Source: an uncultured Arenicella sp. (GTDB taxonomy: Bacteria; Pseudomonadota; Gammaproteobacteria; Arenicellales; Arenicellaceae). Taken from it: a DNA stretch of 54,755 bases. Positions 18,375 to 28,165 of the stretch are shown here, piece by piece; within the stretch, counting starts at the first letter, position 1, and every line of letters starts with the position of its first letter. The position numbers and the translations under genes were made by a program. The stretch lies in contig CALAKU010000099.1 in NCBI GenBank assembly GCA_937922925.1, forward strand, positions 1 through 54,755. The letters run 5' to 3'. The notes under the pieces were generated by a model. That model did no database searches. It was not told the origin of the DNA and saw nothing but the letters and a program-made list of their open reading frames with translations.

Positions 18375-19853
18375 ATGGAATCGGCAGTCAATTTCTTAAA
18401 CGGTGTTATTTGGGGCCCGGGCGCCCTGCCCGCATTGGCAGTATTGTGTTTAGTGGCGGGCCTGTTCTACTCGTTCGCTACGCGCTTTGTGCAGGTTCGT
18501 ATGTTTCGAGAACAAGTTCGACTTTTGCGAACTGGCACCAGTTCAGAGCAAGGCATATCCCCTTTTCAAGCGCTTTCAGTATCGCTTTCTGGACGCGTAG
18601 GCACCGGCAATATCGCCGGAGTAGCGGCAGCTATTGGCTTTGGTGGCCCCGGTGCGGTCTTTTGGATGTGGGTAATTGCCATTCTCGGCGCGGCGACTGC
18701 TTTTATTGAAGCCACCTTAGCGCAAATCTACAAAGAGGTAGACGAAGGTGAGTATCGCGGCGGCCCGGCCTATTACATCGAAAAAGCCATGGGGCAAAAA
18801 TGGTATGCCGCGATTTTTGCGGTTGCCACCATAATTGCCTGCGGCGTTTTACTGCCCACCGTTCAGTCCAATGCGATTGGCAATGCGGTGGTGCAAACTC
18901 TTGGCGCAGGAACAACGATCGACACGGCTCTTGGTGCGCTAAGCTCAACCAAAATTATTACTGGTGCCGTCATTGTTGTGATCTTCGGCTTTATTATTTT
19001 TGGTGGCGTCAAACGAATCGCCAGTTTTGCTCAAATTGTGGTTCCCTTTATGGCACTGGCCTACATTATCGCGGCCTGCACGATCATCTTGCTCAACATT
19101 ACGGAACTGCCCGGTATTATTGGCATGATCTTAGACGACGCTTTTACGCCAATGGCGGGCATTGGCGCAGCCTTTGGTTGGGGCGTTAAACGAGGCGTGT
19201 ATTCTAATGAGGCGGGGCAAGGCACTGCGCCACATGCCGCTGCGGCCGCCGAGGTAGCTCATCCAGCTCAACAAGGTTTAGTGCAATCGTTCTCGATCTA
19301 TGTTGACACCTTGTTCGTCTGCACCGCAACGGCATTTATGATTTTGATCACTGGCATGTTCAACGTCGGCACGCCAGAAACAGGGTTTCATATTTTGAAT
19401 GTCGCCGCGGACACATCAGCCAACTCGCCTGCGTTTACGCAAATGGCGATTGAATCTGTTATGCCCGGCATCGGCAATCCGTTTGTCGCGGTCGCCTTAT
19501 TTTTCTTCTCGTTTACAACGCTGATGGCGTACTACTATATTGCCGAAAGCAATGTGGTTTATATACGCCGATTTGTGAAACTGCCTGGCGCCATATTCAT
19601 CTTAAAAGTGGTGATCGTGGCAGCGGTATTCTACGGCACGGTAAAGGCCGCGAACCTTGCGTGGGCCATGGGCGATATTGGTGTAGGCATTATGGCCTGG
19701 GTTAATATCATCGGTATTCTGGTGATTTTCTACATGGGCAAACCAGCGATCAAAGCCTTACAAGATTATGAGGCCCAGCGTAAGAATGGCATTGAAGACG
19801 TGCAATTTGATCCCGAGAAACTCGGTATAAAGAACGCACATTTTTGGAAATAG
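18375..19853 (+). CDS. Sodium:alanine/glycine symporter (AGCS family)
   Basis: A 492-residue inner-membrane carrier that brings in alanine or glycine with Na+. It begins MESAVNFLNGVIWGPGALP and carries the AGCS hallmarks SLSGRVGTGNIAGVAAAI, FGGPGAVFWMWVIAILGAA, EYRGGPAYYIEKAMG and VYSNEAGQGTAPHAAAAA. About 11 helices are expected. It is single, with a terminator before and after it. A TATAGT at 18332-18337 may be the -10 box, but I see no good -35. Its pairing with the receptor upstream may be only positional. Confidence 0.94.
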   Translation: MESAVNFLNGVIWGPGALPALAVLCLVAGLFYSFATRFVQVRMFREQVRLLRTGTSSEQGISPFQALSVSLSGRVGTGNIAGVAAAIGFGGPGAVFWMWVIAILGAATAFIEATLAQIYKEVDEGEYRGGPAYYIEKAMGQKWYAAIFAVATIIACGVLLPTVQSNAIGNAVVQTLGAGTTIDTALGALSSTKIITGAVIVVIFGFIIFGGVKRIASFAQIVVPFMALAYIIAACTIILLNITELPGIIGMILDDAFTPMAGIGAAFGWGVKRGVYSNEAGQGTAPHAAAAAEVAHPAQQGLVQSFSIYVDTLFVCTATAFMILITGMFNVGTPETGFHILNVAADTSANSPAFTQMAIESVMPGIGNPFVAVALFFFSFTTLMAYYYIAESNVVYIRRFVKLPGAIFILKVVIVAAVFYGTVKAANLAWAMGDIGVGIMAWVNIIGILVIFYMGKPAIKALQDYEAQRKNGIEDVQFDPEKLGIKNAHFWK

Positions 19854-19896
19854 TCGTTCAACCTAACTTGTTAACTCAAGAGCGACAAACACAGCA

Positions 19897-19931
19897 ATGA
19901 AAAAGGGAGTCTTCATGACTCCCTTTTTCAT
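19897..19931. terminator. Bidirectional terminator between AGCS and DUF2333 genes
   Basis: A perfect 15-bp stem ATGAAAAAGGGAGTC/GACTCCCTTTTTCAT around a five-base loop. It has A-rich and T-rich parts on both arms and sits between two convergent genes, so it can stop transcripts from either side. Confidence 0.88.
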
Positions 19932-19978
19932 ACCCAGCTCAATCGTTGTTTGGATCGGGCAGGTTATTATGGCATCGA

Positions 19979-20947
19979 TTACCCATCCGCTAATAAGCGG
20001 CGTAAATCGCGAATCGCCGAATTCGCGCGGCCGATGTAGGAGCTCATTACCAGAGAATGATTGGCGAACATACCAAAGCCACTGCCATTAAATATCATTG
20101 GGCTCGACACATTTTTTTGTGTTGATTCAAGTTCGATAATTATTTGGCGTAAGGTGGGCAAAGCATTTTTGTCTTCTAACACTGGTTTAAAATCTTGCTC
20201 CGCCGCTCGTAAAAAATGAATCAAAGCCCAAGCCGTACCGCGCGCTTCATAAAAATTGTCGTCGATGTCCCACCAAGAGGTCTTAACAACTTGCTGACTA
20301 GAAGTGGCGGTCGACTGCTGCGCATTGGCGTCGCCAGCTAAATCGGTGTTCTCACGGATTTGAGGTCGAGCTTGGCTTAGCCGCTGAGAAAGAGAACCTA
20401 GGCGCTTTTCAACCAAAGATAACCACTCTCTTAAATTGTCGGCGCGGGCATAAAACTGAGCGTCGCGTTGGCTAGAATCTTGTAAACGAGAGAGATAACG
20501 TTCCAGCGCTTCGATGCCTTCTTCGTATTCGCCTTCTGCCGAGGGAAGCAACCAGGATTCGCTATCGACATTAAACTTAGGCTCGGCCAGCTCAAGATCT
20601 TTATCAGCTAAAGATTGTGTTTGCGAGCGGCTGTAGTCATTACGCAGAGACTTAGCTAAATCTCGAATTTGCTGCAACACACCAAACTCCCAATTCGGCA
20701 TATTGTCGATAAATACGCTTGGCGGAATAACATCGTTGCTCAGATAACCGCCGGGTTTATTGAGCAAAGCTTGAGCTGTATTAATCAGTGCGCCGGTCGT
20801 TGCAACTCCAACCACATTGGAACTTTGGCTCTCGACATCCATGGGATGCAGATCGCTGGGTTCTTGACTCCAATACCAGCCCAATAGTAACAACAGCATT
20901 AACAGTATGGTTGGAACAATAAAAAAAGGGCTACGCACAATTCCCAT
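19979..20947 (-). CDS. DUF2333 family membrane-anchored protein
   Basis: A 322-residue protein with one N-terminal membrane helix (SPFFIVPTILLMLLLLLGWYW) and a periplasmic domain of the DUF2333 type, seen in Pseudomonas and relatives. Conserved stretches include PGGYLSNDVIPPSVFIDNMP, NWEFGVLQQIRDLAKSLRNDYSRS and WWDIDDNFYEARGTAWALIHF. No function is established. A longer frame starts at a TTG (20983), but the ATG at 20947 has GAGAG upstream. It lies 57 bases after eda on the same strand, so it may be read through from the zwf operon. Confidence 0.85.
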   Translation of the reverse strand: MGIVRSPFFIVPTILLMLLLLLGWYWSQEPSDLHPMDVESQSSNVVGVATTGALINTAQALLNKPGGYLSNDVIPPSVFIDNMPNWEFGVLQQIRDLAKSLRNDYSRSQTQSLADKDLELAEPKFNVDSESWLLPSAEGEYEEGIEALERYLSRLQDSSQRDAQFYARADNLREWLSLVEKRLGSLSQRLSQARPQIRENTDLAGDANAQQSTATSSQQVVKTSWWDIDDNFYEARGTAWALIHFLRAAEQDFKPVLEDKNALPTLRQIIIELESTQKNVSSPMIFNGSGFGMFANHSLVMSSYIGRANSAIRDLRRLLADG

Positions 20948-21004
20948 AACAATCTCTCGACAAAGACTTATTGATAAAGCCAAATGTGGGAGCGAATTCG
21001 CAAA

Positions 21005-21670
21005 TTACAAGCTTTCAGCCAAGGTCAAACATCGTTGCTCTATCGCTTGCCAATCTTGCGCTTTAATCAAAGACGATGGCGCAATCCATGAACCACCAAC
21101 ACACATCACATTCGATAGCGCTAAAAATTCCTGATAATTCTCTTCATTGATGCCACCAGTCGGGCAAAAACGCAATGAGGGAAACGGGCCGCCCATCGCT
21201 TTGAGTGCACCAACCCCACCAACCACCGTGGCCGGAAAGAGTTTGCACTCTTGTAATCCATATTGCAGCGCTAACATCGCTTCCGACGGCGTGGCAATGC
21301 CCGGCAAATACGGAATCTGTTTATCTGTCGCCGTCTTCAGGAGTGACTCACTGATACCCGGGCTAATAATCGCATCGCCGCCAGCATCTATAACAGCCAG
21401 CATTTGCGCTTGGTTAGTGACCGTACCAGCCATCACCAACATCTCAGGCAGCTCAGCTTTAATCAAACGGATCGCCTCCAAGCCATAGTCGTTGCGAAGG
21501 GTTACTTCGATCACCGGGAGCTTTGCCTTAACTAAGGTTTGGGCGAGCCCAATGGCTTGCTCAGCGTTATCGAGCACCACCACCGGCACCACAGGTAGGC
21601 CATTTAGCATAGGCTCAACGTTGAGATGGCCGTTTTGCTCGACCTGAGCAATCACAGATGTATGACTCAT
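21005..21670 (-). CDS. eda: KDPG aldolase (2-keto-3-deoxy-6-phosphogluconate aldolase)
   Basis: Splits KDPG into pyruvate and glyceraldehyde-3-phosphate, the last Entner-Doudoroff step. In 221 residues, VIEVTLRN carries catalytic Glu55 and Arg59, ECKLFPA carries Schiff-base Lys143, and FCPTGGI closes the phosphate site. The start overlaps the edd stop by four bases (ATGA), which points to translational coupling. Its glyceraldehyde-3-phosphate product feeds the Gap enzyme encoded at 29.3 kb. Confidence 0.96.
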   Translation of the reverse strand: MSHTSVIAQVEQNGHLNVEPMLNGLPVVPVVVLDNAEQAIGLAQTLVKAKLPVIEVTLRNDYGLEAIRLIKAELPEMLVMAGTVTNQAQMLAVIDAGGDAIISPGISESLLKTATDKQIPYLPGIATPSEAMLALQYGLQECKLFPATVVGGVGALKAMGGPFPSLRFCPTGGINEENYQEFLALSNVMCVGGSWIAPSSLIKAQDWQAIEQRCLTLAESL

Positions 21671-23490
21671 GATATAGTTTCTGGGTTGGTTGAAAACAAT
21701 AAGGAGGCGCCAGCAGTCGAAGCGCTGACATTGGCTTGCAGATTAGCAAATAAGCCTCGACCGATACTCTGGCTAGCCTTTGGTGGCAAAGCAGGTTCAC
21801 GAGCGGAGAGTTGAGCCGATTCTAAGTTGACGCTCAGCGCGCCGGAATGACTGTCAATGCGAATTACATCGCCCTCTTGCAGTAGTGCTAGCGCCCCGCC
21901 TAACTTGGCTTCTGGGCTTACATGCATGGCCGTTAACACCTTACCAGACGCACCGGACATACGGCCGTCTGTCACCAATGCCACCTTGTAGCCTTTATCT
22001 TGCAAGATACCTAAGTAGGGAGTCAATTTATGTAACTCGGGCATGCCATTGGCAGCCGGGCCTTGAAACCGCACAACGGCAATGTGATCACACTCAAGCT
22101 CACCAGCGTCAAAGGCATCTTTAAGCGCCTGCTGGCTATCGAAGATTTTGCAAGGCGCTTCGATTACTTGATATTGCTCGGCAACGGCTGAGATTTTTAC
22201 CACTCCAGTGCCAAGATTACCTTCAACGAGACGCATACCGCCCTCGTTGGCGAATGGCTCTTTGCCGGTGGCTAAAATTTCAGAATCGGAACGTTCTGTC
22301 ACGGGTTCGCCCCAATGTACTCGTCGCTCAGCGTCTATGGCGGGTTTGCATTCATACGCATCTAAGCCTTCGCCCATCACCGTGACGACATTTTCATTTA
22401 GCAAGCCTAGCGAGCGTAATTGATTAACCACATAGGCCAAACCACCGGCTTGGTCGAAATGATTTACATCGGCTTGGCCATTCGGGTATACGCGGGCTAA
22501 CAATGGAGTTAAGCGAGACACTTCGTCCATGTCACGCCAGTTAATTTCGATACCGGCAGCCGCGGCCATCGCGATCAGATGCAAGGTTAAATTGGTAGAG
22601 CCTCCGGTGGCCATCATCATTACAATGGCATTCACAATCGAGGCTTCGCTGACTACCTCCGCTAAGGGGCGATAATCGTTGCCCTTGCGGGTTTGCTGTA
22701 ATAAGCGACGCACGGATTCTTTAGTCAGCTCAGTGCGCAATAAAGTGCCGGGGTTCACAAATGAGGTGCCAGCTAACTGCAAACCCAGCGCCTCTACTAA
22801 GGCTTGATTTGTGTTTGCGGTACCGTAAAACGTGCATGTTCCAGCACTATGATAAGAAGCAGATTCGGTTTCGAGCAGTTGCGCTTTGTCGATTTCACCT
22901 GTGGCGAATTTTTGCCGGGCCTCGGCTTTTTCCTTGTTGGAAATACCCGACGGCATTGGCCCCGCTGGCACAAACATCGCGGGAAGATGCCCAAATTGCA
23001 GTGCGCCTATCATCATGCCAGGGAGAATTTTGTCGCACACGCCTAAGCACATGATGCCGTCGTAGACATCGTGAGATAAAGACACTGCCGTCGCCATCGC
23101 AATCACGTCTCGGCTAAATAAGCTTAGCTCCATCCCCGGCTGACCTTGGGTTACCCCGTCACACATGGCTGGTACGCCGCCGGCCACTTGAGCCGTCGAG
23201 CCCAATTCTCGCGCAGCAAGCTTGATGATCGAAGGATAGGTTGCAAAAGGTTTGTGGGCCGACAACATATCGTTGTACGCGGTGACGATACCAATATTGG
23301 CTCCAGCTCCAGCAGGAATGGCTTTTTTATCGGCTTCGCTTTCAGCAGCGACCACATGCGCCCAGTTGCTGCACGACAAACGGTCTGGCGCCGGCGGCAG
23401 ATTGCGCATTTCGTCGATCATCGCCAAGTAGGTTTCGCGCGACGCCCTACTGCGTTCGACGATACGTTGAGTAATCGCGGCAATGCTCAT
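21667..23490 (-). CDS. edd: 6-Phosphogluconate dehydratase
   Basis: Dehydrates 6-phosphogluconate to KDPG; an iron-sulfur enzyme of the IlvD/Edd family. The chain has the usual length (607 residues). Iron-sulfur ligand motifs are [12 protein letters not shown] and [27 protein letters not shown] and the C-terminal [16 protein letters not shown] are family signatures. [17 protein letters not shown] near the N-terminus is typical of Edd rather than IlvD. It begins 2 bases after the pgl stop and overlaps eda by four bases. Confidence 0.97.
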   Translation of the reverse strand: MSIAAITQRIVERSRASRETYLAMIDEMRNLPPAPDRLSCSNWAHVVAAESEADKKAIPAGAGANIGIVTAYNDMLSAHKPFATYPSIIKLAARELGSTAQVAGGVPAMCDGVTQGQPGMELSLFSRDVIAMATAVSLSHDVYDGIMCLGVCDKILPGMMIGALQFGHLPAMFVPAGPMPSGISNKEKAEARQKFATGEIDKAQLLETESASYHSAGTCTFYGTANTNQALVEALGLQLAGTSFVNPGTLLRTELTKESVRRLLQQTRKGNDYRPLAEVVSEASIVNAIVMMMATGGSTNLTLHLIAMAAAAGIEINWRDMDEVSRLTPLLARVYPNGQADVNHFDQAGGLAYVVNQLRSLGLLNENVVTVMGEGLDAYECKPAIDAERRVHWGEPVTERSDSEILATGKEPFANEGGMRLVEGNLGTGVVKISAVAEQYQVIEAPCKIFDSQQALKDAFDAGELECDHIAVVRFQGPAANGMPELHKLTPYLGILQDKGYKVALVTDGRMSGASGKVLTAMHVSPEAKLGGALALLQEGDVIRIDSHSGALSVNLESAQLSAREPALPPKASQSIGRGLFANLQANVSASTAGASLLFSTNPETIS

Positions 23491-23492
23491 AA

Positions 23493-24215
23493 TTAATCCG
23501 AGTAAAAAACCTGAAGTGGCGTCTGTGTTTGAAAAACTGCACTGCGAATTGGCAGCTCTTTCGCGTCTTGGCTTTCCAATGCTCTTTCAAATACCTGTTG
23601 TTTTCCTTTGCCCGTAAAGTGCAACATCAAACATTCTGTGTTTAATAAAGCCGGCAAAGACCATGTAATGCGTGACACTTGCGTACTGGGCGACTCACAC
23701 GTCATAAGGCGAGCCTTTGCAGTGGGATCAACAAGCTCAGCAATGTTTGATGCGTCGGGGAAAAACGACGCCGTGTGACCGTCTCCGCCCATACCCAAGA
23801 TAACTACATCAAAACGTTTGCCCAAGCTGGATCTTTCGACCAAATCTTCGACCAAGGGAATGGACGCCTCAACCGAATCTGCGATTTGATACAGCGGTAA
23901 AAACGAAGCTTGAACAGGTAATCTATCCAACAAGTGTTGCTTTAAAAAAGCGGCGTTAGATAAGTCGTGCGATTCTGGTACCCAACGCTCGTCCACCAAG
24001 GTGGCGGTGACCTTAGACCAATCTAAGTCAGCATCGACCAAGGCCTCAAACAACGGTTTAGGCGTTGAACCACCAGAGAAGGCAATGGTTGCTCGGCTTC
24101 TAAGATTGAGTGCGGCTTGCAACTGCGCAACAACTTCGGCGGCTAAATGCTCGGCTAAACTATCGGCGTCGTTCGCTTGATGCCAAATATAATTTGGCTC
24201 ATTGGGATCAACCAT
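23493..24215 (-). CDS. pgl: 6-Phosphogluconolactonase
   Basis: Hydrolyses 6-phosphogluconolactone to 6-phosphogluconate. About 240 residues of the DevB type: ATIAFSGGSTPKPLFEAL at the N-terminus, LVDERWVPESHDLSN in the middle and VILGMGGDGHTASFFP with the catalytic loop. A longer frame starts at an ATG at 24239, deeper inside zwf, but the ATG at 24215 has AGGA at good spacing and gives MVDPNEPNYIW. The start overlaps the end of zwf by 8 bases, so the pair is translationally coupled. Confidence 0.94.
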   Translation of the reverse strand: MVDPNEPNYIWHQANDADSLAEHLAAEVVAQLQAALNLRSRATIAFSGGSTPKPLFEALVDADLDWSKVTATLVDERWVPESHDLSNAAFLKQHLLDRLPVQASFLPLYQIADSVEASIPLVEDLVERSSLGKRFDVVILGMGGDGHTASFFPDASNIAELVDPTAKARLMTCESPSTQVSRITWSLPALLNTECLMLHFTGKGKQQVFERALESQDAKELPIRSAVFQTQTPLQVFYSD

Positions 24216-25668
24216 GATAGTCCTGCCACTTTCGCCCATCCTGAATTAATAAGGCCAAGGCATCATCTGGGCCACTGGAACCCGCCATGTATTTCTGCGG
24301 TTTTTGGCGCGTGGTTTTCCAACCGTCAATCATGCCATCGACCCATCGCCAAGCGCCGCGCAATTCATCCGAGCGCATAAACAAGGTTTGGTCGCCACGT
24401 GTTACGTCGAGTAATAAACGCTCGTAAGCACTCGGGCTTCGATGCTCTTCAAAGGCTTCTTCAAAGGAGAGATTCAACCCTACATTTTGCAAGCCGATCT
24501 CTTCGCTTAAGCCCGGCACTTTGTTCATCAAATGCATTTCGATGCCCTCGTTGGGCTGCAAGCGGATTACTAAGCGATTGCTATTTATGTTCCCGGGATT
24601 GACGTCGATAAACTTGAAAACCACGGGTTTAAACTGAATCACGATTTCGGAATAGCGGCGGGTCATGCGCTTGCCGGTACGCAGATAAAACGGTACCCCT
24701 TCCCAACGATTGTTTTCGATCTGCGCTTTGATGGCCACAAACGTTTCGGTATCCGACTGGCCAGCTGCGTCTTCTTCTTCGCCGTAGCCGGGTACTAAGG
24801 CGTTATCTACCGAGCCTGAGGTATATTGGCCTCGCACTGTTAACTTGTGCACATTGCTCGCATCAATTGGTTTAAGGCAACGAATAATTTTAAGTTTCTC
24901 ATCGCGAATATCATCGGCTTTGTTGCGAGCTGGAAACTCCATGGCCACCAAGCAAACCAATTGCAGCAAATGGTTTTGCACCATATCGCGAAGCGCACCG
25001 GATTCATTGTAGTACGACCAGCGCCCGCCCGCGCCAACACTCTCGGCAACGGTAATTTGAACGTGATCGATAAAATTACGATGCCAAAGTGGTTCAAAAA
25101 AGATATTGGCGAATCTCAGTGCCAATAAATTTTGAACGGTCTCTTTACCAAGATAGTGATCGATTCGATAAATCTGGCTCTCATCGAAGGTCGCGAACAA
25201 GGTATCGTTGATCTCATCGAATGACTCGAGTGATTCGCCTAAGGGCTTTTCAACCACTAAGCGAGTGGCTTCGGTAACAATGTTGGCCTCGCCCATTGCT
25301 GCGCAAATCGGCGCAAAAATCGAGGGCGGAGTCGACAAGAAAAACACCATGTCTTCCGGGCCCGCCTCTGAATGCAGGCGTCGCATATCATCGGCTGACG
25401 TGGCATCGCCATTAAATTGATCGACCCGCTCAAGAAAACTGGCCCACGACGCTTCGTCAACTGATTGTACGTAGTCACTGGACTCTGTCCACTCGCGCAT
25501 CCGGCTTTTAAATTCATCGACACCAAGTTTGCCACGACCAAAACAAATCACTTTGGTGCAATCGGCAAGCAAATTTTCTCGATGCAAGCTATACAACGCA
25601 GGGTACAATTTGCGGAATGCCAAATCGCCTTCGCCGCCAACAATCACAATATTGCATGTCTTTAGCAT
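24208..25668 (-). CDS. zwf: Glucose-6-phosphate 1-dehydrogenase
   Basis: Oxidises glucose-6-phosphate to the lactone, giving NAD(P)H, and so feeds both the Entner-Doudoroff and the oxidative pentose phosphate routes. In 486 residues, the dinucleotide motif is GGEGDLAFRKLYPALY and the active-site block is RIDHYLGKETVQN. GGRWSYYNESGALRDMVQNH and the C-terminal WRWVDGMI are also conserved. It is first in the operon zwf-pgl-edd-eda and is divergent from glk across a 146-base region with HexR-like palindromes. Confidence 0.97.
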   Translation of the reverse strand: MLKTCNIVIVGGEGDLAFRKLYPALYSLHRENLLADCTKVICFGRGKLGVDEFKSRMREWTESSDYVQSVDEASWASFLERVDQFNGDATSADDMRRLHSEAGPEDMVFFLSTPPSIFAPICAAMGEANIVTEATRLVVEKPLGESLESFDEINDTLFATFDESQIYRIDHYLGKETVQNLLALRFANIFFEPLWHRNFIDHVQITVAESVGAGGRWSYYNESGALRDMVQNHLLQLVCLVAMEFPARNKADDIRDEKLKIIRCLKPIDASNVHKLTVRGQYTSGSVDNALVPGYGEEEDAAGQSDTETFVAIKAQIENNRWEGVPFYLRTGKRMTRRYSEIVIQFKPVVFKFIDVNPGNINSNRLVIRLQPNEGIEMHLMNKVPGLSEEIGLQNVGLNLSFEEAFEEHRSPSAYERLLLDVTRGDQTLFMRSDELRGAWRWVDGMIDGWKTTRQKPQKYMAGSSGPDDALALLIQDGRKWQDYHG

Positions 25669-25741
25669 GACCAGCCTCTGACCGCAGTGCGAGAGCGATT
25701 AGTGAGCAAAACGCAAGAAAGTTTCATAATTCTCATATTTA

Positions 25742-25769
25742 TGTAATTTATTTACATATTTTATGTAAA
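25742..25769. promoter_or_regulatory. HexR-type operator in the zwf-glk divergent region
   Basis: Two overlapping inverted repeats lie here. TGTAAT-TTA-TTTACA (25742-25756) matches the known HexR consensus TTGTAATNNNATTACAA in 11 of its 12 inner arm bases (ATTACA is read as TTTACA), though its two flanking bases are A and T instead of T and A. TTTACAT-ATTTT-ATGTAAA (25751-25769) is a perfect stem of seven. They sit between the divergent zwf and glk starts, where one bound repressor could govern both. The assignment rests on pattern and on hexR being nearby. Confidence 0.75.
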
Positions 25770-25814
25770 CTGATAATTTATTTCAAACCACATTAACCAA
25801 CATCATCCACAAAA

Positions 25815-26786
25815 ATGGGCGATCACGCTATTTTAATTGCCGATATCGGCGGCACGAATGCACGCTTTGCTTTAGCGACATCCAAAGAAGACGCATTTAG
25901 TGGCGCTCAAACCTACAGTGCCGCCGAGTTCGAACAACTTTACGATGCGATTGACCAGTACTTGGCCGCTCAGCATATCGAACAACTCCACGGCATCGTA
26001 CTCGCCATTGCCGGCCCCATTGCGGATGAAAAAGTCAGCCTTCTTAATAGCTACTGGTCTGCTGATTGCGCCGAACTAAGACAACGTTATCAAGTCGACA
26101 ATACACAGCTGCTCAACGACTGGGAAGCAATCGCCTACAGCCTAGACAAACTAAGCGATACCGACCTCATCGCTATTGGCGGTAAATGGGCGCGCCAACA
26201 AAAAGACAAACAAACCTTCGGCGCGCTTGGTCCGGGCAGTGGTTTAGGCGTAACCGGCTTGATTCGCAACCACAACACAATGGCCCCAATTATCAGCGAA
26301 GGCGGTCATGCGGGCTTTGCCCCTCAAAGCGATTTGCAAATAAAGATTCTGTCTTACTTATACGATAAGTATCAGGATCGAATCTCTATTGAACGGCTGC
26401 TCTCTGGCCCCGGCCTTGTGAATATTCATGAGGCATTTTGCCATATCAATGGGGTCGAAAACCCGGGGTTAAGCGCGGCCGATATTAGCCAAGCGGCGGT
26501 CGACAAGAGTGACAAGCTTTGCCAAGCCAGCCTCGATTTATTCTTTGAAATCTTGGGGCAAACTGCCGGCGATGTCAGCTTAAACTATGGTGCCTACGAT
26601 GGGATTTTCATTGCCGGTGGAATCTGCCAGCGTTATCCAGAAAAATTAGCAACCAGCCAATTTCGCCAAGGTTTTGAAAATAAGGGGCGACACCACCAAC
26701 ACATGAAAGCGGTGCCGACTTGGTTGATAACACATAAAAATCCCGGCTTGTTAGGCGCCAGTGTTTACGCTCAACGCTGGTTATAA
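25815..26786 (+). CDS. glk: Glucokinase
   Basis: Phosphorylates glucose with ATP. The protein of 323 residues is the E. coli Glk type: ADIGGTNARFAL at the N-terminus (phosphate loop), LAIAGPI, LLNDWEAIAYSL, the second phosphate loop GPGSGLGVTGLI, and SEGGHAGFAP with sugar-binding residues. YDGIFIAGGICQRYP near the C-terminus binds adenosine. It is divergent from zwf and shares its HexR-like control region. It is followed, convergently, by the ruined sugar permease gene. Confidence 0.95.
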   Translation: MGDHAILIADIGGTNARFALATSKEDAFSGAQTYSAAEFEQLYDAIDQYLAAQHIEQLHGIVLAIAGPIADEKVSLLNSYWSADCAELRQRYQVDNTQLLNDWEAIAYSLDKLSDTDLIAIGGKWARQQKDKQTFGALGPGSGLGVTGLIRNHNTMAPIISEGGHAGFAPQSDLQIKILSYLYDKYQDRISIERLLSGPGLVNIHEAFCHINGVENPGLSAADISQAAVDKSDKLCQASLDLFFEILGQTAGDVSLNYGAYDGIFIAGGICQRYPEKLATSQFRQGFENKGRHHQHMKAVPTWLITHKNPGLLGASVYAQRWL

Positions 26787-26834
26787 ACTTTGTTGTGTAC
26801 CGGCTAAATCACACAAGCCTCGCAAGACCTGCCG

Positions 26835-28115
26835 CTACTCATTGATAGCTCTAGAGCTTGGTCGCCATCCGCGTAAACCTTGGTACGCGATATACACGTA
26901 GCAAAACAGCGGCACCAAAACAGGAATCAGCAATGCGGCAAAAATCGACACACCATTGTAAGCGCCGAACAATACGCCAACCCAATTAGCGCCCTCGTTG
27001 TAAGCAGCCGTTGGCGTATCAGAACTACCATAGAACACTTCAGCAACAATGGGCGTGGTGTAAATCCACATCGCAAACAAAGGCAACCACCAGAAAAACT
27101 GAACTAGCGCCAGGCGACGCATCGTCTCGGGCATTAACACAAAGCTGCGACAAGCCTGCATAAAGCCAGAGTTCGACTGCCTGCGCTCTCCTTGATAAGC
27201 GCACACGAGTAAGCCACCGATAACCATGGCTCCAATGCTTAGAAGATAAAGCTGATAATCCCAGTCACCTAAGTAAATACTCAGATTCGCAAAGCCTCCA
27301 CCAATCAACCACGGCACTACTTTAGCCAGACCGAATAGTTGGGTTGCTGAGTTTTGATGCAGTTCTATAACCTCTTGTGCCGCGCAGGGCTCTTCAAAGC
27401 TGGCTAATTGCTCTGGGGAATATTCGCGCGTGCTGATGACTGTCCAGCCAACGGCCAAGGCCTCCGCCGCCGCTCCAACATAAAAAGCATAGGGCACCAA
27501 TCGGGGATCTGCCCCGCTGGCGCGGTATTTGAAACGCCTAGGTATTCTGTAAAAATGAAAGGCAACATCGACGCAATAAAGGCGCCCACGCCAATAAAGA
27601 CAGTTTGCATTACGAAACCAAGTGGCCGTTGACGACTTGGCAGCATGTCGCCAACAAAAGCTCGAAACGGCTCCATCGTGACATTATAGCGGCGTCCATA
27701 ATCCACAACATTCCAGCTGCAAACCAAAGCGCAGGTGAATGTGGCATCGCGATTAAAGCAAGCGTCGTTACAACGGCTCCCCAAAAAAATAGGGTCAACG
27801 ACGGCCCAAACCAGACCATGTCGGATCGCTAAAGAAACCAACCATGGGCTGCACAATCAAGCCTGTCAATGGTGCATCAATAGAGAGTAAGGGGATTGCA
27901 TCCATTTGCGCGCCCATGGTTTGAAAAATACGGCTGACGTTGGCGTTCTGTAAGGCAAACCCCATCTGGATTCCCAAAAATCCAAAGCACATATTCCATA
28001 TTTGCCAGAAGTTCAGTTTTGGCTTTTGTCGTTGGCTGCCAGCCGCCGTAGTCGATGTTAGCTGTGAAGTCGTTTGCACAGCACCTCCATTAATTTTTTC
28101 ACTAGGTTTTAGCAT
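26835..28115 (-). pseudogene. Broken MFS sugar permease (SUT/GPH-like)
   Basis: Remains of a major-facilitator sugar permease of about 425 codons, of the kind found next to alpha-glucosidase genes. Conserved pieces appear in order but in changing frames: NFWQIWNMCFGFLGIQMGFA and IVQPMVGFFSDPTWSGLGRR, then ALWFAAGMLWIMDAAI, then VTMEPFRAFVGDMLPSRQR and GVSNTAPAGQIPD, then VPYAFYVGAAAEALAV to the end. Lesions I can place are a TGA at 27795-27797 in a run of Arg codons (RRRP expected, so probably CGA to TGA), a frameshift at the seven-base A-run 27783-27789, one missing base near 27683-27687 (INVTMEP expected), and one missing base near 27500. The last 221 codons are intact in one frame. Sequencing error is unlikely to explain four lesions when the neighbouring GH13 gene is also broken. 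Confidence 0.88.
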
Positions 28116-28165
28116 TCACTTATCAGCGTGAGTTGCGCATTTTTTTATGGCTGAGCGAAATGCTA

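Noticed and set aside
27404-27856. A 150-codon minus-strand frame as an independent gene
   Set aside because: Only its middle (VTMEPFRAFVGDMLPSRQR to TAPAGQIPD) is meaningful, and that belongs to the frameshifted MFS permease.
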